Assembly: GCF_000012725.1 (NCBI RefSeq) | Contig: NC_007406.1 | Span: forward strand, 834,001 to 898,000 | Direction: 5' to 3' | DNA length: 64,000 nt | Source of the DNA: Nitrobacter winogradskyi Nb-255 | GTDB taxonomy: Bacteria > Pseudomonadota > Alphaproteobacteria > Rhizobiales > Xanthobacteraceae | Shown here: piece by piece, positions 53,149 to 61,489 of the stretch | Numbering within the stretch: position 1 is the first letter of the stretch | How the letters are laid out: the number at the start of each line of letters is the position of its first letter | The notes under the pieces: model-generated | Database searches by the model: none | Told to the model about the DNA's origin: nothing | The model's input: only the letters and a program-made list of their open reading frames with translations | Made by a program: the position numbers and the translations under genes

Positions 53149-53809
53149 GATGGATCAGCGTTCCGGCGATAGGCGTTGACGACGACGGCTTCGATTTCCG
53201 AGAGGACATCGACGACAAGCGGGTTCAGCGCGCCCATGCTATGGGCAAGCAAAAGGATCGCCCCGAAATCGAGGGCATAGACGCCGCCCATCACCGCTCT
53301 CACTTGCCCGGCCGAGCGGCGGATCACTTCCCAGGCCAGCAGGCCCTCAGACGTTTCCAGGCGATGCGTATCGTAGGGACAGCCCTCGCAATGGCTCGGG
53401 CAGGCGGCGCAATAGCTTTCGCCGCCTTCGAAGTGCCATTCGGCGAGGGCGATCAGACGTTTTTTTCGTCGAGCCTCGTCAGCGCCGGGCCGACATAGAG
53501 CCGGTCGATGGCGTCGAAGGCGGGCCAGAGTTCGAGCAGTTGATCAATTGCAGCCTTGTCGGGATCGACCGGCTTGCCCTTGGCATTGCCGATGCCCTCC
53601 CAGGCAATGATTCCGGTCTGCGCGAGCGAGCGCGTGAAGGCGGCGCCTGCTTCGATCGTTGCCTGTTCGCCCCCGGCCTTCAGCGCTTCACCCGCCGCAC
53701 CTCGCGCGATCAACATGGCGGCGACCGAAACCGGGCGGAACTGGATGCGGACGCCGGGCAGAACATCGATCCAGAAGGGTTCGACGGACACAGGTTCGAG
53801 CTTGAGCAT
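53145..53809 (-). CDS. Tail assembly chaperone GT fusion made by -1 frameshift
   Basis: The first frame (53809 to 53453, 118 residues, MLKLEPVSVEPFWIDVLPGV onward) ends ALTRLDEKNV. Just before its stop lies AAAAAAC. A -1 shift there would continue into the second frame with RLIALAEWHFEGGESYCAAC, then PSHCEGCPYD, and so on to the stop at 53145, adding 104 residues (total about 221). The second frame has no good start of its own before codon-like context; an internal ATG at 53327 would give only 60 residues. The order before the tape measure gene is exactly that of lambda G and GT. The extension has four Cys (CAACPSHCEGC). Confidence 0.82.
53459..53466 (-). promoter_or_regulatory. Programmed -1 frameshift site in tail chaperone gene
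   Basis: On the minus strand the codons GAA AAA AAC form the canonical slippery heptamer A AAA AAC, within a run of seven A. The zero-frame stop is two codons later. The -1 frame is open for 104 further codons. Confidence 0.8.
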
Positions 53810-53849
53810 GGTGGCTCCTCTTGGGCTTGAGATTCTTGGGGGAGGTCGA

Positions 53850-54791
53850 TCAGTAGGCCGCCACATCGTTCACCAGAACGACGGTGCAGGTCTTGCCGAG
53901 GATCGGGTCTTTGGCGGCCTGCCAGGCGAACGTTGCCTGCACGCCGGCAGGGCCTTGAACCGGCTGTTTCGCCCGCGGCAGGAACACGCTGTGCAGTGTG
54001 AAGAGGAGCGAGCGGTCAGCATCGATCGTCCAGCCGAACGACAGTTCGCAAGGCTCGCCCGAACTCGCCTGATCGAGCAGCGTCATATCGGCGAAGCGAA
54101 TGCCGATCGATCCGGTGACGGCGACCATGCCGGGATCGGCATCGGCGATGCGGCCATCCGGGCGGATCACCTCGACCTTATCGAGCCCGTTCGAATAGGT
54201 CAGTTCGGCGGAGACCACGTTGCCGAGTGCCGTGCCTTCGCGCTTCACCTCGCCCTGGAAGTGGCTGAAGCGTTCGATCACAGCCTCAGTCGGCGTGCCG
54301 GCCTGTGATGTGGAGAATTTGGTTTCGCCCTGGGCGATCAGGCCCATCGTGGCATTCAGCAGGCCGGATCGCTGCAACTGGATCTGCATCGTGTTGGCAC
54401 GGATGCCCACGTTGACACCGTAGCTCGGCACTTCCGGCAGGCCGATCTGGACTGCCATCGACGGCAGCGTCAACGCGCCGGAGACGAAGGTATGGGTATA
54501 GACGCCGGTATCTTCGACCGAGGACGGCGCGCCCATCGCGAGTTTGAGCCATTGCCCGAAATTGCGGAGATCGACCGGGACGACGACATCGCCCTCATTG
54601 TTGACGACATCACGGCTCGGCGGCAGCGGTTCTCGGCCATAGCCGAGAAGATCGCTCGGGATCAGTCCCTGCTCGTCGCCGAGCGCTGCCGACACGAAGG
54701 GCAGCTTCTTGAAGCCGCTCACCGGCGCCGTGCCATAGGTTGACTCGAATGCCGCAGCCATGACGGCGTTGGCGCCGCGTGCGCGTGCCAT
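53850..54791 (-). CDS. Phage tail tube protein
   Basis: A 313-residue beta-rich protein between the tail completion gene and the GT chaperone. Signatures include GANAVMAAAFESTYGTAPVS at the N-terminus and SDLLGYGREPLPPSRDVVNN near residue 46, typical of siphovirus tail tube subunits. GVYTHTFVSGALTLPSMAVQ near residue 96 fits beta-sandwich cores. The C-terminal ~80 residues may form an accessory Ig-like domain. Confidence 0.88.
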   Translation of the reverse strand: MARARGANAVMAAAFESTYGTAPVSGFKKLPFVSAALGDEQGLIPSDLLGYGREPLPPSRDVVNNEGDVVVPVDLRNFGQWLKLAMGAPSSVEDTGVYTHTFVSGALTLPSMAVQIGLPEVPSYGVNVGIRANTMQIQLQRSGLLNATMGLIAQGETKFSTSQAGTPTEAVIERFSHFQGEVKREGTALGNVVSAELTYSNGLDKVEVIRPDGRIADADPGMVAVTGSIGIRFADMTLLDQASSGEPCELSFGWTIDADRSLLFTLHSVFLPRAKQPVQGPAGVQATFAWQAAKDPILGKTCTVVLVNDVAAY

Positions 54792-54815
54792 GAGATTGCT
54801 CCTGTGGTTGAGAGT

Positions 54816-55250
54816 TCAGTTCAGCGGATCGCTCGTCGCGTAGGCGGCGAGGATGGCGAGATCGGCGAAGCGGTCGGGCAGCGCGCCCAGCGCTTCGATA
54901 TCGTCCGTCACCGGCGCTTCCGCCTCGATCCAATCGCAGAGGCCGCCGAGCGTCGGGTTCGCCTTCACCGCCGCGCCGATCGCGCCGGTCATGGCGTCGA
55001 GCACCTGCTCGCGCGTTAGTGTTGCGCTTTCATAGGTGGCGATCTCGATCGGGATGCGATGCGAATAGAGATAGGTCAGTGGCGAGAGACTGATTTCCGG
55101 TTCGCCGGGATCGCCGTCGCGGATCACGACGAGACCGCCAGGCGGAATGCGTTCGGCCTTCGCCAGATTGCGCTTCACTTCCGCGCCCGGCAGGGCGGCG
55201 GCGACAAGAGCTTTCACCGCCGCAAGGACGGTTTCACGTTTCGAGGCCAT
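54816..55250 (-). CDS. Putative tail terminator (minor tail) protein
   Basis: A 144-residue protein from ATG 55250 (MASKRETVLAAVKALVAAAL), which has GAAGG about 10 bases upstream; a TTG start three codons earlier is less likely. RIPPGGLVVIRDGDPGEPEI near residue 37 and YLYSHRIPIEIATYES near 64 fit a family of tail terminator or tail completion proteins, sometimes mislabelled acyl-CoA transferase. It lies upstream of the tail tube gene. Confidence 0.75.
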   Translation of the reverse strand: MASKRETVLAAVKALVAAALPGAEVKRNLAKAERIPPGGLVVIRDGDPGEPEISLSPLTYLYSHRIPIEIATYESATLTREQVLDAMTGAIGAAVKANPTLGGLCDWIEAEAPVTDDIEALGALPDRFADLAILAAYATSDPLN

Positions 55251-55263
55251 GGGTGCCAAGCCT

Positions 55264-55896
55264 TCAGGATTGCGACCAGTGCCGCGCGATCAGCGAGGGC
55301 ACACGCGCGGCCTGCCGTTTGGCCGCCTGTCTGATATCGAGCCGCTTCTTCAGTGCGACTTGCGGCACGAGGACGAACACGATGACGCTGGCTTGACCGG
55401 TCTTGCGCCGGTTGGCGGCGGCAAGCCCCCTCTTGCTCACCCGCGCATTCTCGGCGACCAGCAAGGATGGGCGCCCGCGCCGATAGACGAACCGCAGCTT
55501 CAGTCCCGTGCGCCGTTGCCAGCCCTCGGGCGTAATCTTTTCAAGTCTGCCCGCTGCGCCGCGGCCAGTCTTGCCGGCCGTAGCGGTCGGGATTGCCAGG
55601 AACAGGCCGCGCGCGGAGCGGATGACGACGCCACGGTCGAAGGCATCGACGATCTTCGGTGCACGCGACCAGACATAGGCAGCGGCTTCGGCGCTTTCGC
55701 CGGCTTCGGGAAAGGTCTTTCCCCGCCACGTTCGCGATAGCCGTTCACCGAGCCCGGCGGCGACGACATCCTCGCGCAGATCGGCCTTCAGCCCTTCGCT
55801 TGCGTCCCGCATGCCGGCGGTGACGGCGTGCTCGATATTCTTCTGGGTACCGGCGAGTGCCTCGACGAGATCGGGACGTTGGATAGCAAATCTCAT
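55264..55896 (-). CDS. DUF6441 phage protein (tail completion/connector)
   Basis: A 210-residue protein starting MRFAIQRPDLVEALAGTQKN. The conserved core is VTAGMRDASEGLKADLREDV, then LGERLSRTWRGKTFPEAG, VWSRAPKIVDAFDRGVVIRS and GLFLAIPTATAG, as in the DUF6441 family. The basic C-terminal half has many Arg/Lys. Its place between head completion and tail terminator fits an adaptor or HK97 gp10-like role. Confidence 0.8.
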   Translation of the reverse strand: MRFAIQRPDLVEALAGTQKNIEHAVTAGMRDASEGLKADLREDVVAAGLGERLSRTWRGKTFPEAGESAEAAAYVWSRAPKIVDAFDRGVVIRSARGLFLAIPTATAGKTGRGAAGRLEKITPEGWQRRTGLKLRFVYRRGRPSLLVAENARVSKRGLAAANRRKTGQASVIVFVLVPQVALKKRLDIRQAAKRQAARVPSLIARHWSQS

Positions 55897-55959
55897 AGGC
55901 GCACTATTGACAGGTGTCCACAATAGGCGCACATGTAACATCTGTTCCAATAGGAGGGC

Positions 55960-56571
55960 ATGATGAAGGCGCAGCTTCCAAACATTGACGTCAAATACGA
56001 TCCGCAGAATTTCCGTGACCTGTTCGAGACTGAACTCGGAACGGGTGTGTGGAAGTTCCTCATTCGGCCTGACAACGTGATCCGCATGGAAACCGCGAGC
56101 TTTCTGGAGCGGGCAGCGGTCGAACCGTTAGCCCCAGGGCTCGTTGCCGAGTTTGGTCCCGACATCGCCCAAGATCGCATCAAGCAAATGATCGGACACA
56201 TGGTGCGTCAGATCATGGAGGCGGTCGGTTACGAGATTGATCGACCCGGGCTCCGTATTACACGGGAAAGCCTGTTCTCAAGTGGTGCGAGGTATCAGCC
56301 GCAGGATCACAACCGCGACCGGACGATGAAGATCACACCGGAACAAAGGCAAGCTTGGCTCGAACGGACGGCCAAGAGCCCGTTCAATATTTGGCTCGAC
56401 CGGCATGTGAAGGGGCCGGATGGCAAGCTTGACCTTGAGCGCCTTTACGAAGTCGCCCGCCGGCATGGCATAGAGAAGCGCTACGATCACCTCAACCCGG
56501 GTCAACAGCGCATGAACATCGGCGTGATGCTCCGTTCGCGTGTTACCCAAGAAGAAATCGAAGCTCAGTAG
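55960..56571 (+). CDS. Plus-strand moron gene A, unknown protein
   Basis: A 203-residue soluble protein, MMKAQLPNIDVKYDPQNFRD. It contains a helical region with DIAQDRIKQMIGHMVRQIME, then an Arg/Lys-rich linker (AAA-like DHNRDRTMKITPEQRQAW) and a C-terminal helical domain (LERLYEVARRHGIEKRYDHL). It may bind nucleic acid, but no named motif is present. It is on the opposite strand to the head and tail genes and is followed after 11 bases by moron gene B. Confidence 0.65.
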   Translation: MMKAQLPNIDVKYDPQNFRDLFETELGTGVWKFLIRPDNVIRMETASFLERAAVEPLAPGLVAEFGPDIAQDRIKQMIGHMVRQIMEAVGYEIDRPGLRITRESLFSSGARYQPQDHNRDRTMKITPEQRQAWLERTAKSPFNIWLDRHVKGPDGKLDLERLYEVARRHGIEKRYDHLNPGQQRMNIGVMLRSRVTQEEIEAQ

Positions 56572-56582
56572 GGAGGTCCGCA

Positions 56583-56942
56583 GTGCTCATTGATATGATG
56601 TCGGGAAAGACGATCACGCGCGTCCCTTACGCGGGCGAATTCAGAGCATTTATGTCCCGGATGACCGCTGAGGAAATCAGGGCGATCAAGTCCGAGCTGA
56701 ATGCCATGATCGAGGGCACCGAAATTCAGACAGCGGGGTGGATGCCCGGATCGAACTGGGGTGGCACGGTCTATCAGCCGATCTACGAGAAGGCCGCACG
56801 TCGCGATTACAGTGCATCGGCCCGCTGCTTCGGGCTGATGGTCTGGGAGGTCTTCATGGAGCGCCCCGAACGCTGGTCGTCCGGTCGTTTTGAGAAGAAC
56901 GGCGAACCGATCGGAAGCCGAACCTACTTCCGCATCCAATAA
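56583..56942 (+). CDS. Plus-strand moron gene B, conserved hypothetical protein
   Basis: A 119-residue protein, MLIDMMSGKTITRVPYAGEF, with a helical middle (SRMTAEEIRAIKSELNAMIE) and the conserved AGWMPGSNWGGTVYQPIYEK, GLMVWEVFMERPERWSSGRF. It looks like a conserved family of unknown function. Together with gene A it forms a two-gene operon inserted between the head and tail modules. The spacing is typical of a coregulated pair. Confidence 0.65.
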   Translation: MLIDMMSGKTITRVPYAGEFRAFMSRMTAEEIRAIKSELNAMIEGTEIQTAGWMPGSNWGGTVYQPIYEKAARRDYSASARCFGLMVWEVFMERPERWSSGRFEKNGEPIGSRTYFRIQ

Positions 56943-56945
56943 GTG

Positions 56946-57263
56946 CTAAACCTTCACCGCCTCGCACGCGGCCACTAGCGCGAGGGCATCGCCCATCGGC
57001 TCGCCGATGATCTTGAACGTCTCGGCGCCGATAACGATCAGATCGCCCTCGGCGATCGTTGCGGATTGCGAGCGCCGTATATCGAGCGTGAGCGTGGGCA
57101 GCACGGCGCGACTTTCCCCGAACTCCGCCAAACGGTCGGGCGATTTTCGGATGATCCGCACCGCAACGCCTGGACCGACGCCGCCCGCCTTCCACACCGC
57201 ATCTTCACCGATATTGGGATCGGCGAAGAGCGCATCAATCGCCGCGATGAACGCATTCGTCAC
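56946..57263 (-). CDS. Head-tail joining / head completion protein
   Basis: A 105-residue protein of the lambda gpFII-like class: VGPGVAVRIIRKSPDRL near residue 28, LTLDIRRSQSATIAEGDLIV near 58 and IIGEPMGDALALVAACEAVKV at the C-terminus. It attaches to the filled capsid vertex. Start ATG 57263 overlaps the preceding stop by four bases. Confidence 0.75.
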   Translation of the reverse strand: MTNAFIAAIDALFADPNIGEDAVWKAGGVGPGVAVRIIRKSPDRLAEFGESRAVLPTLTLDIRRSQSATIAEGDLIVIGAETFKIIGEPMGDALALVAACEAVKV

Positions 57264-57610
57264 GGTTCATTGGCCCGGAAGGATGCATTGAGCCGAACGC
57301 GACCGACGGTGTTGCCGGCGCCGCCGGCGACAGCCGCCACCGCGACGCCGATCAGCAGCGAGCCTGTGGCGACGCTGGTGCAGCGTTTGTTGGTGTCGTC
57401 CCAATAGACGAGCTGGCCGGCGGTCCAAGCCTGCGAGCCGATCTTGGTGAGATCGAAGACGCCGGACGTCTTGAGGGCGACATCGGCGCCGTTCGCCGCA
57501 TCGCCGATGGCGACACCGAAAAGCTGCCCGGTCTTCGCGCCCTGGCCGGAGGTGAGGGCATAGGGCGCCGCCACGGTGACGACATCGCCCGCTTGATCGA
57601 AATTCTTCAT
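57260..57610 (-). CDS. DUF2190 capsid decoration/stabilisation protein
   Basis: A 116-residue protein: MKNFDQAGDVVTVAAPYALT, then GVAIGDAANGADVALKTSGV, WTAGQLVYWDDTNKRCT and LLIGVAVAAVAGGAGNTVGR. These are DUF2190 features, often the capsid cement protein. It lies directly downstream of the capsid fusion gene. Confidence 0.85.
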   Translation of the reverse strand: MKNFDQAGDVVTVAAPYALTSGQGAKTGQLFGVAIGDAANGADVALKTSGVFDLTKIGSQAWTAGQLVYWDDTNKRCTSVATGSLLIGVAVAAVAGGAGNTVGRVRLNASFRANEP

Positions 57611-57639
57611 TGGATTTTCTCCGAAGGTGGTTCAGGCGA

Positions 57640-59709
57640 TCAGACGCCCGGGTTGTAGAAGAGGCCGCGGAAATCGAGCGCCTTGGCCGCGAAGTCGTGC
57701 CTGATCTTGAATTCCACGCCATCGACCTCGAAGCCGACGCGCTGGTCCATGAACGGCTCGGTCTGGCCTTCGAGATGCGCGTATTCGATGGTGTCGATCG
57801 CGTTCGGATCGGCGCAAAGCCACCACGGCTGCGGACCGCCAGGCTTGTAGAGCCGCGGCTCTTCGATCGGCTCAAGGCTGTTGGCGAAGGCGTTCACATC
57901 CGCCGCCTTGGCGGGCGTCACGGCGGCAATCATTTTGCGAGCCTCGATCGAGCGCGTGCCCGGCGGCACGAGGATGAAGCGCGGGATCACGGAGATATAT
58001 TCCGCGTCCGCGCCGCTGATGTCTTTTTGCTGGGCCATCAGTTCCCACGCCTGGCTGAGCGCGGCTTCGGAGATCGCCGCGGCCGTGCCGAGGTTGCCAT
58101 GCGTGGCGTGGAAGAGGGCCACGCCGTCGGCCAGCACGCCGTTCGCCAGAAGCTCGTTATAGACGAGCGCGCTCTCCAGTTCGGCAGCCTTCTGGCCGGC
58201 GGTGTTGAGCGCCCGGTCGAACGCGCGCAGATCGTCGTTGACGATCGCCTGCCGGGTTAGCGCAACGATCCGGCCATAGGTTGCGAGCTTGTAGGTCTCC
58301 CGGCCTTCCGCGATCGTGCCATAGGTGAACTCGGCGCCTTCCATCACCGGCTTGAGCGGCGGGAAGTTGCCGATCTGGGTGGGATACATCGGCTTGAAGT
58401 CGGGCGCTGTGGTCCCGCGCGTCCAACGGGTGAAGGTGCGCGGCGTAACCTGATAGGCCTGCCGCAGACGCTTGCCGGCGACGGCCGCGAGGATCAGCGG
58501 GAAGTCCGACGAGGAATGCAGGCCGGCGGCGCGGGTGGCGGCGTGGACGATCTCGTTGCCGGTCATTCCGCGGGTTGCCTGGCCGGCGACGGCGAGGCTG
58601 TCCCGGGCGACATCAACGAGCGACATGCCGCGATAGTCCCGCGCCCGGTCGGTCATGGTGAAGGCGACAGGCGCTAGGCGATGCAGGATCGCTTCGACGA
58701 GCGCCTCACGGCGCGTGACCGTTGCGTCGAGCCCGCCCGCCGGGAAGGAAACGGCAGTGTGGCCGGCACCGCGTTCATCGCGGCGGGCAAGCTTGTCGAG
58801 GATCAGGCGACGGGCTTCCTCGATAGCGACTCCGCGCGTCACCAGATCATCGGCGAAGGCGCGGTCGAGTTTGAAGCGATCGGCAAGGCCGAAGATCGCC
58901 CCGACGCGCTCGCGCTCCTCGGTCCGGACTTGATCGAGATCGGCCGCGGCAATGGACGGGTTGGGCGGCGCCGGCGTGGCGCGCTCGTTCGCGGCAGGCG
59001 CGGGCGGCGCCCGGTCAGTATGGGCATTCGGAGGCGAAGCCTCCGGCGCGGCTTCGCGGGTCTGGACCGGTTCGTCCATGGCGGCAGTCTCCATTGTTCG
59101 AGAAAAGGGTTCGATCAGTTCGAAGGGAAAGGTCGGCGCATCCTCCGCAGAGCGGACTTGCGCGCCGGGATCGGCGCCGACGGCGACGAAGGACAGTTCG
59201 TGCGGCGTCCAGCGTTCGACGAACCAGCGTTCGGGTTCGCCGACTCGTTTGGGCCGTTCGACCCGCACCTTGTCGATGTGGTAGCCGACCGAGATGTTGC
59301 GAACGATCCCATCGGTCACGAGCGCGAACAGGCGATCGGCGGCTTCATCGACGCCAGGCTTCGGGAAGCGCAAGGCGGCGCGGCCTTCGCCCTTGTCGAT
59401 CCAGGCGCGTTCGACGACGCCGATAATCGCCCGCGTCGTCCATTGCGAATGGCTGTCGAGCACCGGCGCGCCGGCATCAAGGCGCGAGAGATCGACGGCA
59501 TCGCGCGAGACCACTAGGATTTCCTCGTAGTCGATCGCGGTATCAAAGCCGGTCCAGCGACGTCGGCGCACGGACGCTCCGGTGGTCCAGACGACTTCGA
59601 CGGTTCGGGTCTCGGCCTCGATGGAGGCGACCGGCGCAAGCCGGGTCTGCATCGGCAGCGCATTCGCCAAAGGCGCTACGCCGCGCGAAGGCGGTTGAGC
59701 AGGTTTCAT
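57640..59709 (-). CDS. Prohead protease-major capsid protein fusion
   Basis: A 689-residue fusion. The N-terminal ~200 residues are an HK97-type (S78-like) prohead protease, with VLDSHSQWTTRAIIGVVERA near residue 82 (His), GIVRNISVGYHIDKVRVERP near 133 (Ser) and ERWTPHELSFVAVGADPGAQ. A Pro/Ala-rich linker (residues about 215-260) precedes a scaffold-like helical part and the major capsid protein with GMTGNEIVHAATRAAGLHSS near 375 and YKLATYGRIVALTRQAIVND near 465. Cleavage between the domains would release capsid subunits. In many phages these are separate genes. Confidence 0.88.
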   Translation of the reverse strand: MKPAQPPSRGVAPLANALPMQTRLAPVASIEAETRTVEVVWTTGASVRRRRWTGFDTAIDYEEILVVSRDAVDLSRLDAGAPVLDSHSQWTTRAIIGVVERAWIDKGEGRAALRFPKPGVDEAADRLFALVTDGIVRNISVGYHIDKVRVERPKRVGEPERWFVERWTPHELSFVAVGADPGAQVRSAEDAPTFPFELIEPFSRTMETAAMDEPVQTREAAPEASPPNAHTDRAPPAPAANERATPAPPNPSIAAADLDQVRTEERERVGAIFGLADRFKLDRAFADDLVTRGVAIEEARRLILDKLARRDERGAGHTAVSFPAGGLDATVTRREALVEAILHRLAPVAFTMTDRARDYRGMSLVDVARDSLAVAGQATRGMTGNEIVHAATRAAGLHSSSDFPLILAAVAGKRLRQAYQVTPRTFTRWTRGTTAPDFKPMYPTQIGNFPPLKPVMEGAEFTYGTIAEGRETYKLATYGRIVALTRQAIVNDDLRAFDRALNTAGQKAAELESALVYNELLANGVLADGVALFHATHGNLGTAAAISEAALSQAWELMAQQKDISGADAEYISVIPRFILVPPGTRSIEARKMIAAVTPAKAADVNAFANSLEPIEEPRLYKPGGPQPWWLCADPNAIDTIEYAHLEGQTEPFMDQRVGFEVDGVEFKIRHDFAAKALDFRGLFYNPGV

Positions 59710-59726
59710 GGTGTCCTCGAAGGAGA

Positions 59727-61262
59727 TCAGTCGCCGGGCTTGGGCTTCGACTTGCCCGGCTGCTCGTTGTCTGCGGTGTCGCCGGCGGGATCGTTCGGAT
59801 CGGGTTGCGCCGTGCCGGCGTTGGTCATCATGCGCGGGTCGCTATCGAGCACGATCTTCAACCGATCGAGAGCTGAGTTCATTTCAGCGATTTCGCCAAG
59901 TTGCGAAGCCGGATCGTAACCCTGCCGGGCGATGGCCTGGGCGAGAGTCATGGTGCCCGAGCGCAGCATCAGAAGATCGGCCTGCGCGTCCTTCAAGGGA
60001 TCGACGGCATCAAAGCGCGGCGGTTGCCATTCGACCTTGACCACGGGGTTCGGGATCAAACCCGCAACCCAAGCCGCCTCGGTGAACCAGCGCCAGACCG
60101 GTTCGCAAAAGCCCGGGATCACCAATTGCCATTGCAGGGCATCGACCATGCGCCGGAACTCGACGAGACCGCCGCGTAGGCTCGAATAGTTGACTTGAGA
60201 CAGATCGCCTGTGAGCAACTCGTAAGGCACGCGGTATCCGGCGGCGATGATGTGCAGCTGCGCCCGCAGCCATTCCGAGACGCCAGCCGTTGAAGCGGGC
60301 TGGTTGAACTTGATGTCCTTGCCGCCGCGCGCATAGGCGATCAGGCCGGGTTCGAATTGCTCGATGGTCTTGCCTTCGGCATCGACGACGGTCGGCGCCA
60401 CGCCCTGATCGGCCTCATCCGCGCCGAGCACCACGCCAACGAGGCAGGCCTCGGTTTTCTTGCGGACAAGCTCTGCGTTGGTCCAATCATCAAGATCACG
60501 CATCGCCCGCATGGCCGGCGCGCCCCAGGGCACGCCGCGGCTCTGCACGCGCTGGCGCTCGAAGAGGTGGGCGATGCCATCTGCAGGCACGCGCGCCGAG
60601 GTGAGGCTGCGCGACAGCGGCACGCTGGTGTCGCCGGGATGATCGGGAAACAGCCAATAGGCGCGGCGTCGGCCGATGGCGTCATATTCGATGCCGCGCA
60701 CGATCCGTCCGCCGTCGGGAAGCGCAGCGATCTTGGTGTCGTCGAGATGATCGGCTTCGAGAAGCTGAAGCTGCAAGGGCACGGGCAGCTTATCTTCGGT
60801 GCGGCGGATGCGACGGCGCAGAAACACGTCGCCGCCTTCGATCATCTCGCGGACGGCAAGCGTGGTGAGTCCGTGGAAATCGGCGAGGCCATCAGCATCT
60901 GATCTTGCCGCCCAGGCTTCCCATAGTTCATTGATCCGGTTGTCGAGCGCGTCGGTTCCGGCCGCCGCGCGCGGCCTGATCCCGGCGCCGACGATGTTGT
61001 TCACCAGCACCGCCACGGCCTTCGCAGCATGCGGATTGTTGCGCGTCAGATCCCGCATGCGGTCGCGCAGCCGCGACGCGCCGGAAGCGATCTCGCCATC
61101 GGCGGAGCTGGACGACGATCGCCAGCCATCAGTGCGCCGTCCGACCGCTGCGCCATCATAGGCGCGCGCCAGCTTCTCGAACGCCTGGCGTTCGAGAAGG
61201 CGCTTGCGGGCCGCACCCGGTGCGACGCTGGCGAGAGCACGATCGATCCAGTTCGCGGCCAT
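59727..61262 (-). CDS. Phage portal protein (lambda family)
   Basis: The 511-residue dodecameric portal through which DNA is packaged. Family features: WIDRALASVAPGAARKRLLE at the N-terminus, NNPHAAKAVAVLVNNIVGAG near residue 73, LLEADHLDDTKIA near 165 and YRVPYELLTGDLSQVNYSSL near 345. The C-terminus is acidic and Pro-rich (PDPNDPAGDTADNEQPGKSK). Its ATG overlaps the stop of the gpW-like gene by one base. Confidence 0.9.
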   Translation of the reverse strand: MAANWIDRALASVAPGAARKRLLERQAFEKLARAYDGAAVGRRTDGWRSSSSSADGEIASGASRLRDRMRDLTRNNPHAAKAVAVLVNNIVGAGIRPRAAAGTDALDNRINELWEAWAARSDADGLADFHGLTTLAVREMIEGGDVFLRRRIRRTEDKLPVPLQLQLLEADHLDDTKIAALPDGGRIVRGIEYDAIGRRRAYWLFPDHPGDTSVPLSRSLTSARVPADGIAHLFERQRVQSRGVPWGAPAMRAMRDLDDWTNAELVRKKTEACLVGVVLGADEADQGVAPTVVDAEGKTIEQFEPGLIAYARGGKDIKFNQPASTAGVSEWLRAQLHIIAAGYRVPYELLTGDLSQVNYSSLRGGLVEFRRMVDALQWQLVIPGFCEPVWRWFTEAAWVAGLIPNPVVKVEWQPPRFDAVDPLKDAQADLLMLRSGTMTLAQAIARQGYDPASQLGEIAEMNSALDRLKIVLDSDPRMMTNAGTAQPDPNDPAGDTADNEQPGKSKPKPGD

Positions 61263-61471
61263 CAGCGATCACCGCGGCCGAAGCTTGCAAATCCCGCTAT
61301 GGGGCGCGGATTGCCAGATGTGCTGGCAATCTCAGTCTCGATGGTGCGAATGCGCTTCAGGAGATCGTCCGCCGAGCCATACTCGACGGTCTTCCCATCA
61401 TAGGTGACGCGCAACGTTCCGCCCGCGAAGGCGCGCTTTAGCGCATCGAGTTCGGTCTGCGTCCAGGGCAT
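61262..61471 (-). CDS. gpW-like head-tail joining protein
   Basis: A 69-residue protein with WTQTELDALKRAFAGGTLRV and the beta-hairpin VTYDGKTVEYGSADDLLKRI, a close match to lambda gpW family proteins. gpW helps connect head and tail. Located between terminase and portal as in lambda. Confidence 0.85.
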   Translation of the reverse strand: MPWTQTELDALKRAFAGGTLRVTYDGKTVEYGSADDLLKRIRTIETEIASTSGNPRPIAGFASFGRGDR

Positions 61472-61489
61472 CGGAAATCCCGCGATAGG

